From Nesterenkonia sp. Act20 (GTDB lineage: Bacteria > Actinomycetota > Actinomycetes > Actinomycetales > Micrococcaceae), in assembly GCF_019173455.1 (NCBI RefSeq), contig NZ_JADPQH010000001.1, forward strand, positions 930,001-994,000: 64,000 bases of DNA, in the 5' to 3' direction. The first letter of the stretch is position 1. The number at the start of each line of letters is the position of its first letter. Shown here piece after piece: positions 39,005 through 48,416 of the stretch. The position numbers and the translations under genes are program-made. Under the pieces are notes generated by a model. That model was given only the letters and a program-made list of their open reading frames with translations, had not been told where the DNA came from and did not search any database.

Positions 39005-39289
39005 TCACGAGCCGGGGCCGTTGGTGCCGATAATGTCGTGCAGCTCGAGTGTGCTCGTATCCACAGGCCTGCGGAACGCCCGGTTGAAGGCCTTCCGCTT
39101 CACTGCGGTGTCGAAGCACTCGCGCTGCGGGTGCAACCAGGCGCCTCGTCCGGGAAGAACCCGGGCGGTGTCCCACACCACCTGCTCAGGTGCGGATCCG
39201 GCGTCGTCGGCTGCGGCGAGGACAAGCCTCACCACGTCATCCTGGGCGACCTGACGGCGACAGCCGATACAGGTACGCACTGGAACCAT
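39005..39289 (-). CDS. ylxR: YlxR family RNA-binding protein
   Basis: 94 aa, DUF448: VPVRTCIGCRRQVAQDDVVRLVL and GRGAWLHPQRECFDTAVKRKAFNRAFR are the family's two conserved blocks. Small basic RNA-binding or nucleoid-associated protein usually found between nusA and infB, as here. Confidence 0.93.
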   Translation of the reverse strand: MVPVRTCIGCRRQVAQDDVVRLVLAAADDAGSAPEQVVWDTARVLPGRGAWLHPQRECFDTAVKRKAFNRAFRRPVDTSTLELHDIIGTNGPGS

Positions 39290-39345
39290 GACAGTCTACC
39301 CCTTCTCGCTGATTCGAGCAGAACTCTCTGCCCGAACGAACCCGG

Positions 39346-40323
39346 TCAGGGTGCGGCCAGCGTGGCGTCGGAGACGATGTCGATCCGCCAACCGGTGAGT
39401 TTCGCGGCGAGCCGGGCGTTCTGCCCCTCTTTGCCGATGGCCAGCGAGAGCTGGTAGTCCGGAACGACCACGCGGGCGCTGCGGGTGGCCTCATCCAGAA
39501 TGGTCACCGACTTCACCTTCGAGGGCGACAGCGAGTGGGCGATGAACTCCGCGGCGTCGTCGGAGTGATCGATGATGTCGATCTTCTCGTCGTTGAGCTC
39601 GGTCATCACAGCCCGGACACGGGAGCCCATGGAGCCGATGCAGGCACCCTTGGCGTTGATGCCCGACTGGTGGGCGCGGACCGCGATCTTCGTGCGGTGT
39701 CCGGCCTCGCGGGCGATGGCGGTGATCTCCACGCTGCCGTCGGCGATCTCCGGGACCTCGTGCTCGAAGAGCTTCTTCACCAGACCCGGGTGGGAGCGGG
39801 ACAGCGTGATGGAGGGGCCGCGCATGCCGCGGTGGACGTCGACGACGAAGGCGCGCAGCCGTCGGCCGTGGATGTACTCCTCGCCGGGGACGTGCTCCTG
39901 CGGGGGAAGCAGCGCCTCGACGCTGCCCAGGTCCACCTGGATCATATTCGGGTTGCGACCCTGCTGGATGGTGCCGGAGATCAGCTCACCCTCACGGCCG
40001 CGGAATTCGCCGAGGACCTGATCGTCCTCGGCGTCGCGGATGCGCTGCATGATGACCTGGCGCGCCGTGGAGGCGGCCACGCGGCCGAAGTCGCGGGGAG
40101 TGTCGTCAAACTCGCCGATGACCGTGCCGTCCTCGTCGCGCTCCTTGGCCCAGACCGTGACGTGACCCGTGGACTGATCGATCTCCGCCCGGGCGTGCTG
40201 CAGCGCACCGGGTGACTTGTGGTAAGCCAGCACCAGCGCCTGCTCAATGGCGGGGATCAGCCGCTCCAGCGGGATCTCTCGCTCTTTGACGAGCATGCGC
40301 AGTGCGCTCATATCGATATCCAC
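39346..40323 (-). CDS. nusA: Transcription termination/antitermination factor NusA
   Basis: 325 aa, the short actinobacterial form without the acidic C-terminal repeats. N-terminal RNA polymerase-binding domain, S1 domain (GELISGTIQQGRNPNMIQVDLG) and two KH domains (SRSHPGLVKKLFEHEVPEI; SLAIGKEGQNARLAAKLTGW). Acts in transcription pausing and termination. Preceded by rimP on the same strand. Confidence 0.97.
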   Translation of the reverse strand: MDIDMSALRMLVKEREIPLERLIPAIEQALVLAYHKSPGALQHARAEIDQSTGHVTVWAKERDEDGTVIGEFDDTPRDFGRVAASTARQVIMQRIRDAEDDQVLGEFRGREGELISGTIQQGRNPNMIQVDLGSVEALLPPQEHVPGEEYIHGRRLRAFVVDVHRGMRGPSITLSRSHPGLVKKLFEHEVPEIADGSVEITAIAREAGHRTKIAVRAHQSGINAKGACIGSMGSRVRAVMTELNDEKIDIIDHSDDAAEFIAHSLSPSKVKSVTILDEATRSARVVVPDYQLSLAIGKEGQNARLAAKLTGWRIDIVSDATLAAP

Positions 40324-40347
40324 TTGTGCCTCCGGTTAAGCCAGTCT

Positions 40348-40893
40348 CTACTCCGTGTGGGAAAACTCTACCTGCACTCGTGCCTGGGTGATCGACGCGA
40401 AACTGATCTCGGTGGGATCCGCATACTTCACCGGCATGCCCTTCTTGGGTGCCGGCTTCTGCTCGGCCACGGTGATCGCGTCTTCGCTCACGGTCTTCAG
40501 CCGGGCGAGCATCGGGCTCTCCCCGGTCTGGGTGATTTCCAGGAGTCGACCGAGGTTGCGCTCGAAGTGCCGGGGCTCGGTGAGCGGACGGGTCGCACCC
40601 GGGGTGGAGACCTCCAGCTCGTAGCTGTCGAGTTCGGGAAGCACGTCCTCTTCGTCCAGGCGAGCGGAGATGGCCTGGGAGAGTGCGGCGACCGTGTCCA
40701 GGTCGACTTGTCCGGTGCCCGAGGGAAGATCCACGGAGACCTTCAGCGTGGTGGTCCCGCCGCTGGGGCTGAGCTCGAGCTCTTCGAGATAGAGGCCCTG
40801 TTCGGTGACCGTAGGGATGAGCAGCTCGGCGATCTTCGCGGTGCGCGCATCGGTGAAGCGCTGCGCTCCGGTGGGGCGTGGGGCGATGGCCAT
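40348..40893 (-). CDS. rimP: Ribosome maturation factor RimP
   Basis: 181 aa. Two-domain RimP: LYLEELELSPSGGTTTLKVSVD and YELEVSTPGATRPLTEPRHFERNLGR, the family's most conserved block. Needed for 30S assembly. First gene of the rimP-nusA-ylxR-infB block; about 55 bp separate it from the end of repeat copy 2, which lies upstream. Confidence 0.96.
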   Translation of the reverse strand: MAIAPRPTGAQRFTDARTAKIAELLIPTVTEQGLYLEELELSPSGGTTTLKVSVDLPSGTGQVDLDTVAALSQAISARLDEEDVLPELDSYELEVSTPGATRPLTEPRHFERNLGRLLEITQTGESPMLARLKTVSEDAITVAEQKPAPKKGMPVKYADPTEISFASITQARVQVEFSHTE

Positions 40894-40945
40894 GACGGTC
40901 CTCTCAGTGGCGGGTGGTGCGTCTCCATTGTGCCTGAGACCTCCC

Positions 40946-41026
40946 CCGGCGTTTTACCTCCCCTTACGTGTTCTACCCGCCCGACGGTCCCCCTGGTAGA
41001 ACGCGTCCGCCCCGGTAAAACGCTGG
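40946..41026. repeat. 75-bp palindromic repeat, copy 2 (inverted)
   Basis: Core 40949-41023, again exactly 75 bp between the outer ends of GCGTTTTACC and GGTAAAACGC. Judged by the loop (ACCGTC on the other strand) and by the CACGTAAGGGGA arm, it is in the opposite orientation to the other three. Inner arms TCTACC/GGTAGA. The minus strand of this copy encodes the last 23 residues of the AbiEi/DUF559 protein. Confidence 0.85.
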
Positions 41027-42252
41027 GAAAAGGGGACTCCGGCCGCGTTCAGCAGTCGTCGGAGCCGGGAGGGGTCCTGCAGGTCGGCCCAGGTGAAACG
41101 GAGGACGCTCAGTCCGAGGGCCCGCAGCCCGTCCTCGCGCTCCTTCTCCGCGATCACGACCTCCTCGGCGCTCCGCCCCGAGAGCACCCTCGAATTCCGA
41201 TACTTCATGAGCCCGTCGAACTCGCCGACGACTCCCGGGCCCTCCCAGAAGAAGTCAGTGATGCAGGACTTCCCGTTCGGCAGCAGGAACATGCGCTGGA
41301 GAACCGGGGCGGAGAATCCCAGTTCGGCGATCCGCACCCGCGCCCAGGACTCCCCCGCGGACTCCGCCCTCGCGTCGGCGAAGGTCCATGCAGCGTCCCA
41401 GCGCGCGCGACCTCGCGCGGATGCGACCAGACGCAGCCAGGGTTCGACGGCGGAGAGCGTTCCTGCCGGGCGCTCGCCCTCGCCGACGCGGCCCGCCTTA
41501 TAGGCGTCGAGCACCACCACCGCATCCGCGAAGTTCAGCCGGGGCACGGTGTCGGCCAGCACCAGGCCCAGCGGTTCCACGCAGACCTCACGTCCTGCTG
41601 TGAGCTCCGCGTCGAAGGCCTGCAGCACAGGAAAAGGCTGCCGGAGGATGGCCTGCTCGTAGGCAGGTTTCCATTCCTCCCCCAGCCCCTCCCTCAGCCG
41701 GTCTCGGAGCGTGCGCGGGTACTGGTGATGACGGGTGCCGATGGCGCGCAGTGCTGCGGGACTCGGGGCGCCGCCGTCGTGCGTCTGTGGGTGAGCCGGT
41801 GGGTGAGTCCGCTGGAGACGTTCGATCGCGGTGGTGGAGGCTCGACCGGTCAGCGACGGCGCCGGATGCAGACCGGTCTCCGAGTTGTGTGCGGTCCGCA
41901 CCGTCACGGCGTCGGGAGGGTGGAGCAGTCCTAGACCATGCAGCGTCAGGGCGGTGGTACGGCAGAAATGCGTCTGCGGAGCCAGTAGGTGCACGGCGGC
42001 TGCGGCAATCAGATGGCGGTCCCAGGGGGCACTCTGCAACCACGTGGAGGGGTGGAGGTAGACGCCCCGTCGGATGCGCAGCAGCTCTCCAGCATCGACC
42101 AGCGCACTGAGCCGACGACCGATCTCCTCCACATCGCTGCTCGCAGACATTCCGATGCCGCGGGCACCACCGGAGCTGTCCCAGAGATCCTTGGCGCGGA
42201 AGAGTCGGCCGCGCGGCAGCGCAGTGGCAAGCGACGTGAGGTGTGTGGCCAT
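40954..42252 (-). CDS. AbiEi-like winged-helix protein with DUF559 nuclease-like domain
   Basis: 432 aa. The N-terminal about 100 residues resemble the AbiEi antitoxin winged helix (LVDAGELLRIRRGVYLHPS). The C-terminal domain (about 300-405) has the DUF559/Vsr-like PD-(D/E)XK layout: ITDFFWEG, VVGEFDGLMKY and EKEREDGLRALGLSVLRFTWADL. Such fusions are frequent in Micrococcales; function is unknown, possibly defence or element maintenance. The gene stands alone, bracketed by inverted copies of the 75-bp repeat, and its last 23 codons are repeat-derived. No partner AbiEii toxin is visible nearby. Confidence 0.75.
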   Translation of the reverse strand: MATHLTSLATALPRGRLFRAKDLWDSSGGARGIGMSASSDVEEIGRRLSALVDAGELLRIRRGVYLHPSTWLQSAPWDRHLIAAAAVHLLAPQTHFCRTTALTLHGLGLLHPPDAVTVRTAHNSETGLHPAPSLTGRASTTAIERLQRTHPPAHPQTHDGGAPSPAALRAIGTRHHQYPRTLRDRLREGLGEEWKPAYEQAILRQPFPVLQAFDAELTAGREVCVEPLGLVLADTVPRLNFADAVVVLDAYKAGRVGEGERPAGTLSAVEPWLRLVASARGRARWDAAWTFADARAESAGESWARVRIAELGFSAPVLQRMFLLPNGKSCITDFFWEGPGVVGEFDGLMKYRNSRVLSGRSAEEVVIAEKEREDGLRALGLSVLRFTWADLQDPSRLRRLLNAAGVPFSQRFTGADAFYQGDRRAGRTRKGR

Positions 42253-42325
42253 GGGAGAAGCCTGCTCCTGCGGCGTCGCTCTCGGGGCATTTCTGCTGAA
42301 CTGTGGAGAACTCTCCTCCCTCCCC

Positions 42326-42400
42326 GCGTTTTACCGTCCCTTGCGAGGAATACCACCCTGACCGTCGCCCAGGTAGAGCACGTAAGGGGAGGTAAAACGC
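42326..42400. repeat. 75-bp palindromic repeat, copy 3
   Basis: Same ends and length. Left arm CCCTTGCG, right arm CACGTAAGGGGA; inner stem TACC/GGTA; loop contains GACCGTC. It lies in the divergent gap between the AbiEi/DUF559 gene and proS, 64 bp before the proS start, so it may affect transcription of either. Confidence 0.85.
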
Positions 42401-42463
42401 CCGGGAGCGGTGGCCCTTAGACTTGGGCCGGTAGAAGATCCCTGACCGGAAACGAGAACACCT

Positions 42464-44287
42464 GTGCCGCTCCGCCTGTCCCACCTGTTCCTCCGCACGC
42501 TGCGCGACAACCCGGCCGACGCCGAGGTCGCCAGCCACCAGCTGCTGGTCCGCGCTGGCTACATCCGCCGCGCCGCGCCGGGCGTCTACAGCTGGTTGCC
42601 GCTGGGACTGACCGTGTTGCGGAAGATCGAGGCGATCGTCCGCGAGGAGATGCACCGGATCGGCGCCCAGGAGGTCCACTTCCCGGCCCTGCTGCCCAAG
42701 GAGCCTTACGAGGCCACCGGCCGCTGGGACGACTACGGCGACGGCATCTTCCGGCTCAAGGACCGCAAAGAGGCGGACTACCTGCTGGCACCGACGCATG
42801 AAGAGGTCTTCACCCTGCTCGTGAAGGACCTCTACAGCTCGTATAAGGACCTTCCGCTCTCGATCTACCAGATCCAGACCAAGTACCGCGATGAAGCACG
42901 CCCCCGGGCGGGCCTGCTCCGAGGCCGCGAGTTCATCATGAAGGACTCCTACTCCTTCGCGCTGACCGAAGAGGACCAGCGCGCGGCCTATGACGCCCAC
43001 CGCGAGGCCTACCTGCGCATCTTCGACCGCCTCGGGCTGCCCGTGGTCCCGGTCAACGCAGTCTCCGGTGCGATGGGCGGATCCGCCTCGGAGGAGTTCC
43101 TCTTCCCCTGCGACATCGGAGAGGACACCTTCGTCGAGTCCGACGGCGGCTTCCGCGCCAACGTCGAGGCCGTCACCACGCCGACGCCGGAGCCCATCGA
43201 CCACACGAACCTGCCCGCTGCGCAGGTGCACCACACCCCCGGCACCGACACCATCGCGACCCTGGTCGACGCCGCGAACACGCATCAGCCGCGCGAGGAC
43301 CGGGCCTGGACCGCGGCGGACACGTTGAAGAACGTGGTCGTCGCAGCCGTGCTGCCGGATGGTTCACGGCGCATCGTGGTCCTGGGCGTGCCCGGTGATC
43401 GCGACGTGGATCTCAAGCGCGCCGAGGCCACCATCGGCGGACTCATCGGCGTCGGCGGCGAAGTGGCGCTGGAGGCCGCCAACGAGGCCGATCTGAAGAA
43501 GAACCCCGGACTGGTCCGCGGCTATATCGGCCCCGGCCTGTCCCTGGACGCTCCGGTCCTCGGCGATGAGGGCAGCACCGGGATCACCTACCTGGTGGAT
43601 CCGCGCGTGGTGTCCGGCAGCAGCTGGATCACCGGCGCCAATGAGGCCGATCAGCACGTGTTCGGCCTGGTGGCCGGGCGCGACTTCGGCTGGGACGGGA
43701 TCATCGAGGCCGTGGTCGTCCAAGAGGGCGACCCCGCTCCGGACGGCTCCGGCCCGCTGCGCACCCGCCGCGGCATCGAGATGGGGCACATCTTCCACCT
43801 CGGCACCCGCTACGCCGAGGCGCTGGGCCTGCAGGTCCTCGATGTCAACGGCAAGCTCGCCACCGTGACCATGGGCTCCTACGGCTTCGGAGTCACCCGC
43901 GCGCTGGCCGCCATCGCCGAAGCCACGCATGACGAGAAGGGCCTGATCTGGCCCGCCGCGATTTCTCCAGCCGATGTGCACCTGGTTGCCACCGGCAAGG
44001 GCGATGAGGTCTACGCTGCGGCCGAGTCGCTGACCACCCAGCTCGAGGACGCCGGTCTCAGCGTGATCTACGACGATCGCCCGAAGGTCTCCCCCGGCGT
44101 GAAGTTCGGCGACGCCGAGCTCCTCGGAGTTCCGATGCTGGTCACCGTGGGCCGCGGGCTGAAGAACGGCACGATCGAGCTCAAGGATCGCCGCTCGGGC
44201 GAGTCTCATGAGGTCCCCGTGGATGAGGCCGCAGCGGCGGTGCTCGAGCACGTCAAGGGCCTGCAAGACGTCAAAGGCGCGCGCTGA
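42464..44287 (+). CDS. proS: Prolyl-tRNA synthetase (bacterial type, with editing domain)
   Basis: 607 aa, GTG start. Class II motifs: [26 protein letters not shown] (motif 1), [25 protein letters not shown] (motif 2) and [16 protein letters not shown] (motif 3). The editing insertion lies between motifs 2 and 3 (about 220-400). Charges tRNA-Pro in the cytoplasm. Possibly coupled to the permease gene that follows. Confidence 0.98.
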   Translation: MPLRLSHLFLRTLRDNPADAEVASHQLLVRAGYIRRAAPGVYSWLPLGLTVLRKIEAIVREEMHRIGAQEVHFPALLPKEPYEATGRWDDYGDGIFRLKDRKEADYLLAPTHEEVFTLLVKDLYSSYKDLPLSIYQIQTKYRDEARPRAGLLRGREFIMKDSYSFALTEEDQRAAYDAHREAYLRIFDRLGLPVVPVNAVSGAMGGSASEEFLFPCDIGEDTFVESDGGFRANVEAVTTPTPEPIDHTNLPAAQVHHTPGTDTIATLVDAANTHQPREDRAWTAADTLKNVVVAAVLPDGSRRIVVLGVPGDRDVDLKRAEATIGGLIGVGGEVALEAANEADLKKNPGLVRGYIGPGLSLDAPVLGDEGSTGITYLVDPRVVSGSSWITGANEADQHVFGLVAGRDFGWDGIIEAVVVQEGDPAPDGSGPLRTRRGIEMGHIFHLGTRYAEALGLQVLDVNGKLATVTMGSYGFGVTRALAAIAEATHDEKGLIWPAAISPADVHLVATGKGDEVYAAAESLTTQLEDAGLSVIYDDRPKVSPGVKFGDAELLGVPMLVTVGRGLKNGTIELKDRRSGESHEVPVDEAAAAVLEHVKGLQDVKGAR

Positions 44288-44346
44288 GCGAAGCCCTCGA
44301 GGCTGCCACTGACCTGCTGGTCGGGGGCAGCCTCGAGATCACCTGG

Positions 44347-45111
44347 GTGACCCTGCTGCTGCTCATCGCCGCAGGCTTCGCGGCCGGGTGGGTGGACGCC
44401 GTCGTCGGCGGGGGTGGTCTGCTGCAGCTGCCCGCAATGCTGATGATTCCGGGGATCACCCCGGTGCAGGCACTCGCCACGAACAAGCTCGGCTCGATCT
44501 TCGGCACCACCACCTCGGCGATCACCTACGCCCGGCGGGTGAAGCCTGCCATGGGCACCGCCCTCCCGATGGCCGTGGCGGCGCTGCTGGCAAGCTACTG
44601 CGGCGCCGTCGTCGCCGCCTCGCTGCCGGAGCGGATCATCCTGCCGCTGATCCTGCTGGCGCTGATCGGCGTCGGCGTGTTCACCGCGGTCCGCCCGCAG
44701 GTGGGCCAGCTGGAGAAGCTGCGCCACGTCGGCATGGGGCATCTGGCGCGCGCCGTGATGATCGGCATGATCTTAGGCTTCTACGACGGCGTGCTGGGTC
44801 CGGGCACCGGGACGTTCCTGGTCATCGCCCTGGTGACCGTGCTGGGGTATAACTTCCTGAACTCCTCCGCGCAGGCCAAGGTGGTCAATGTGGCCACGAA
44901 CCTGGGAGCGCTGCTCTACTTCGCACCCGCCGGGCACGTGCTGCTCGGGCTGGGCCTGGTGCTCGGCGCGGCGAACATGGCCGGCGGCTATCTCGGCGCC
45001 CGGATGGCGATCGCCAAGGGCTCGAAGTTCATCCGTGTGGTGTTCCTGATCGTGGTCTTCGCCCTGGTGATCAAGCTGGGCTACGACGTCGCCGTCGACC
45101 TGCTCGGCTGA
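44347..45111 (+). CDS. TauE/SafE family permease
   Basis: 254 aa from a GTG at 44347; about eight membrane helices with GWVDAVVGGGGLLQLPAML and GFYDGVLGPGTGTFLVIALV. The open frame extends back to a CTG at 44284 that overlaps the proS stop, so the true start may be upstream and unusual. Probably exports or imports a sulfur-containing or other organic anion; substrate unknown. It ends just before repeat copy 4. Confidence 0.85.
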   Translation: MTLLLLIAAGFAAGWVDAVVGGGGLLQLPAMLMIPGITPVQALATNKLGSIFGTTTSAITYARRVKPAMGTALPMAVAALLASYCGAVVAASLPERIILPLILLALIGVGVFTAVRPQVGQLEKLRHVGMGHLARAVMIGMILGFYDGVLGPGTGTFLVIALVTVLGYNFLNSSAQAKVVNVATNLGALLYFAPAGHVLLGLGLVLGAANMAGGYLGARMAIAKGSKFIRVVFLIVVFALVIKLGYDVAVDLLG

Positions 45112-45125
45112 GCCCGCCCCACCCC

Positions 45126-45200
45126 GCGTTTTACCCCCTCCTGCGAGGTTTACCGGCCAGACCGTCACCGGGGTAAAGCACGCAAGGGGAGGTAAAACGC
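45126..45200. repeat. 75-bp palindromic repeat, copy 4
   Basis: Same 10-bp ends and 75-bp length; the second arms are TGCGAGGTTTACC and GGTAAAGCACGCA and the loop contains GACCGTC. It fills the convergent gap between the TauE permease and the lipoprotein gene, where it could act as a bidirectional terminator, although no T-run is present. Confidence 0.85.
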
Positions 45201-45210
45201 TGGGGAGGGG

Positions 45211-46269
45211 TCAGTCGAGGCTGGCCAGCAGGTCCGCGGCTTCTTCCTCCAGCTCGACGACGGCGACCTCCGCCTCCTCCTCGGACAGCGAGTCCTGCAG
45301 CGGCACCATCACGGTCACGATATGCGAGCCGGTGCGCAGCGTGACTGCCGCACTGTGCTCGTTCTCCCCTGCGGAGCTGATCCGTCGGGTGATGCCAAAG
45401 GCAGCATCGGCTTCGGAGGTGAGGTCCACTCGGTCGATCGAGGTGGAGGTCTCGACAGCATCATCAGCGCTGCGCTGCGCGGTGTAGGAATCACACTCAT
45501 CCAGACCATCCTGCTCGGCGGTGAAGTGGGATTCGGCGGCGCGCCAGTCAGGGAAGGTGTAGATGACGGCCTGGCGCTCGGCAGGGAGATCCACGGTCAC
45601 CGGCTCAGGCTCCTCCTCCGAGTCCTCCCCGTCCTGCTCGGAATCTTCGGTGTCCGCGTCTTCGGCAGAATCGCCGGAACTTTCTTCACCGTCGGAATCC
45701 TCGCTGTCGGACCCGTCCGCGGAGTCCTCCTCGGTGCTGGCCAGTTGGACGGCTGCGCCAGAGCCAGAATCCGAAGCCTCCGGCTCCGCGTCTCCGGTCT
45801 CGGCGTCGCCGCCGGTCTCCGCCTCTCCGCCGGGCGCAGAACCAGCGGAGCCGCCCGACCCGTCGGCGAAGGCCACGAGCGCCCCGGCGGGCACTGGCAC
45901 GGCCGATCGCACCACGTACTGCTTGCACTCCGGGGGATCGACCACCAGCTTCTGCAGCTCGGTCTCGATGTCCCGCAGACCCGACCAATAATCATCGGTG
46001 TCGGTCAGCGTGGCCTCTGGGTACCTGGCTTCGAGCTGGGCGCGCATCTCTTCATGCGAAAGCTGGTTCCCCGTGGGCTCAGGCGCCTGCGCCTGGGAGT
46101 CCCCTGCGCTGGTGCCGGCGTCGGCTGCCGGCTCCGTGGAGTCCTCCACCGTCGCCGTCTCACATCCGGTGAGCAGCACCATGGCGAGCAGTCCGAGGGT
46201 GATGCCGGCGCGGGCGCGCCGCGGAGGCGCGCCAGCAGCAGAGGCAGAGGAAGAGGGGAAGAAAGTCAT
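45211..46269 (-). CDS. Lipoprotein with acidic low-complexity middle, unknown
   Basis: 352 aa. Signal peptide with lipobox VLLTGC (Cys36). A globular part is split by about 90 residues of Ser/Glu/Asp/Gly-rich sequence (about 140-225). The second folded part has paired Cys candidates and an aromatic beta-rich character, somewhat like extracellular sensor domains of actinobacterial kinases. Family not established. It overlaps no neighbour; the GNAT gene ends immediately upstream (1 bp). Confidence 0.7.
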   Translation of the reverse strand: MTFFPSSSASAAGAPPRRARAGITLGLLAMVLLTGCETATVEDSTEPAADAGTSAGDSQAQAPEPTGNQLSHEEMRAQLEARYPEATLTDTDDYWSGLRDIETELQKLVVDPPECKQYVVRSAVPVPAGALVAFADGSGGSAGSAPGGEAETGGDAETGDAEPEASDSGSGAAVQLASTEEDSADGSDSEDSDGEESSGDSAEDADTEDSEQDGEDSEEEPEPVTVDLPAERQAVIYTFPDWRAAESHFTAEQDGLDECDSYTAQRSADDAVETSTSIDRVDLTSEADAAFGITRRISSAGENEHSAAVTLRTGSHIVTVMVPLQDSLSEEEAEVAVVELEEEAADLLASLD

Positions 46270-47184
46270 CTAGAACAGTATGGTCGCGAAGGTCCCCACC
46301 TGCGTGAATCCGACGCGCTGGTAGGTCCAAATCGCCGCGGTGTTGTAGCTGTTCACGTAGAGACTCACCGTGGGCGCCAGCCTCAGGCCGTGCTCCACCA
46401 CGGCAGCCATTCCAGGCGCGGCGAGCCCCTGTCCACGGAAGCTCGGCCGTACCCAGACACCCTGGACCTGCACCACCTCGGGGCTGACGGCGCCGAACTC
46501 GGCCTTGAACGCAATCTCCCCGGTCTCAGGATCCTCAGCGATGATCGAATGTCCGGCATCGATGAGCCCCCGCACCCGCTCGCGGTACTGACTCGCTCCC
46601 TGGGCATAGGGCGAGAACCCCAGCTCTTCGGTGAACATCGCGGCGCTGGCCTTCTCCACCCGGGAGAAGTCCTCCGGCGCTGAAAGCCGCGCCGCAGGCA
46701 GCGGCGGAATCGCGGAGGCCTCGGTCATGGACATCAGCGGCTGCTCGGGCCGGACATCACGCGCGTCGGTCCAGCCGGTGGCGTCATAGAGTTCGACGGC
46801 GGCCTCGGCCTCCCCGTAGATCGAGGCCACGCGGCGGCGCAGCGCACCCACCGCCACACCGAAGAGCTCAGCATGCTCCGGCGTCGCGGCCACCGGGATG
46901 ATGTTGCTTCCCGCCCAGCAGGCGGCCTCGAGCCCGTTCTCACCGTCGATGCCCATCACCACGGCGCTGTTGCGGCCCCGGCCGGGACCAGCACTCTGCC
47001 GGGCACGCACGGTGGTGGTCACCGAGACATGCGCCACCGGATCGGTGGCGAGCAGCCGGTGCAGGGCAGGGGTGTCCCCGTGGGTGAGCACGCGGACTTC
47101 GCCGCGGGTCGCGCGGTGCACTCGGGCTGCCGCAGCGTCAGCTGACGGAGACCACAGGGGCACTCGTTGCCTGAGCATCTCCAT
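46270..47184 (-). CDS. GNAT family N-acetyltransferase (DUF4081-type)
   Basis: 304 aa. An N-terminal DUF4081-like half, then a GNAT domain with [28 protein letters not shown] (acetyl-CoA loop RGQGLA). This actinobacterial two-domain type is often next to ispG, as here; its acceptor is unknown. The start is uncertain: ATG at 47184 (used) or 47178, both overlapping the end of ispG. Confidence 0.82.
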   Translation of the reverse strand: MEMLRQRVPLWSPSADAAAARVHRATRGEVRVLTHGDTPALHRLLATDPVAHVSVTTTVRARQSAGPGRGRNSAVVMGIDGENGLEAACWAGSNIIPVAATPEHAELFGVAVGALRRRVASIYGEAEAAVELYDATGWTDARDVRPEQPLMSMTEASAIPPLPAARLSAPEDFSRVEKASAAMFTEELGFSPYAQGASQYRERVRGLIDAGHSIIAEDPETGEIAFKAEFGAVSPEVVQVQGVWVRPSFRGQGLAAPGMAAVVEHGLRLAPTVSLYVNSYNTAAIWTYQRVGFTQVGTFATILF

Positions 47185-48307
47185 CGGATTCGCGTTCCAT
47201 CTCCTCAGCCAGCCGGTTGGCCTCTTCGATCAGCGTCTCCACGATCTGGTCCTCGGGCACGGTCTTGATCACCTCGCCCTTGACGAAGATCTGACCCTTT
47301 CCATTGCCGGAGGCCACGCCGAGGTCGGCGTCGCGCGCCTCTCCCGGACCGTTGACCACGCAGCCCATGACTGCCACGCGCAGCGGGACGGTCATGCCCT
47401 CGAGTCCGGCGGTGACGTCGTCCGCCAGGGTGTAGACATCCACCTGGGCGCGCCCACAGGAGGGGCAGGAGACGATCTCCAGCTTGCGCGGACGCAGGTT
47501 CAGCGATTCCAGCAGCTGGTTTCCGACCTTGACCTCTTCGGCCGGCGGGGCGGAGAGCGAGACCCGAATCGTGTCTCCGATGCCCTGAGCCAGCAGCGTG
47601 CCGAAGGCCACCGAGGACTTGATCGTGCCCTGGAAGGCGGGACCGGCCTCGGTCACGCCCAGATGCAGCGGCCAGTCCCCGCGCTCGGCGAGCATCTGGT
47701 ACGCCTGGACCATGATTACCGGGTCATTGTGCTTGACCGAGATCTTGAAGTCGTGGAAGCCGTGCTCCTCGAACAGCGAGGCCTCCCAGACGGCTGACTC
47801 GACCAGCGCCTCGGGGGTCGCCTTGCCATATTTGTCCATGATGCGCTTGTCCAGCGAACCGGCGTTGACACCGATGCGCAGCGAGACTCCGGCGTCGCCA
47901 GCGGCCTTGGCGATCTCGCCGACCTTGTCGTCGAACTGCCGGATGTTGCCCGGGTTCACGCGGACCGCGCCACAGCCGGCGTCGATCGCCGCGAACACGT
48001 ACTTGGGCTGGAAGTGGATATCGGCGATCACCGGGATCTGGGACTTCGCCGCGATGATCTTCAGCGCCTCGGCGTCCTTGTCCGTGGGGCAGGCCACACG
48101 CACGATGTCGCAGCCGGAGGCGGTGAGCTCTGCGATCTGCTGCAGGGTGCCGTTGATGTCGTGGGTCTTGGTGGTCGTCATCGACTGCACAGAGACGCGG
48201 TGGTCACTGCCCACACCCACTGACCCGACCTGGAAGTTGCGCGTCTTCCGGCGCGGGGCCAGCACTGGCGGCGGCGCGGAGGGCATTCCGAGATTGATGG
48301 CGGGCAC
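47138..48307 (-). CDS. ispG: 4-hydroxy-3-methylbut-2-enyl diphosphate synthase
   Basis: 389 aa. Signatures of the MEP-pathway [4Fe-4S] enzyme: [38 protein letters not shown] and [17 protein letters not shown] holding the cluster cysteines. It makes HMBPP from MEcPP, using a flavodoxin or ferredoxin. Follows RIP and dxr on the same strand. Confidence 0.97.
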   Translation of the reverse strand: MPAINLGMPSAPPPVLAPRRKTRNFQVGSVGVGSDHRVSVQSMTTTKTHDINGTLQQIAELTASGCDIVRVACPTDKDAEALKIIAAKSQIPVIADIHFQPKYVFAAIDAGCGAVRVNPGNIRQFDDKVGEIAKAAGDAGVSLRIGVNAGSLDKRIMDKYGKATPEALVESAVWEASLFEEHGFHDFKISVKHNDPVIMVQAYQMLAERGDWPLHLGVTEAGPAFQGTIKSSVAFGTLLAQGIGDTIRVSLSAPPAEEVKVGNQLLESLNLRPRKLEIVSCPSCGRAQVDVYTLADDVTAGLEGMTVPLRVAVMGCVVNGPGEARDADLGVASGNGKGQIFVKGEVIKTVPEDQIVETLIEEANRLAEEMERESDGDAQATSAPVVSVS

Positions 48308-48416
48308 AGACTCTCCTGATGGATCAGTTGCTCCAAGGTCCTCGCGGACGCTGGATTCTCACGGACGACGTCGGGGTGATCCGACCTTCCCATCGTACCG
48401 CTCGCGAAGTGCCCGG

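Noticed and set aside
40954-42252. Complete AbiE toxin-antitoxin system
   Set aside because: Only an AbiEi-like N-domain is visible; no AbiEii nucleotidyltransferase gene lies next to it.
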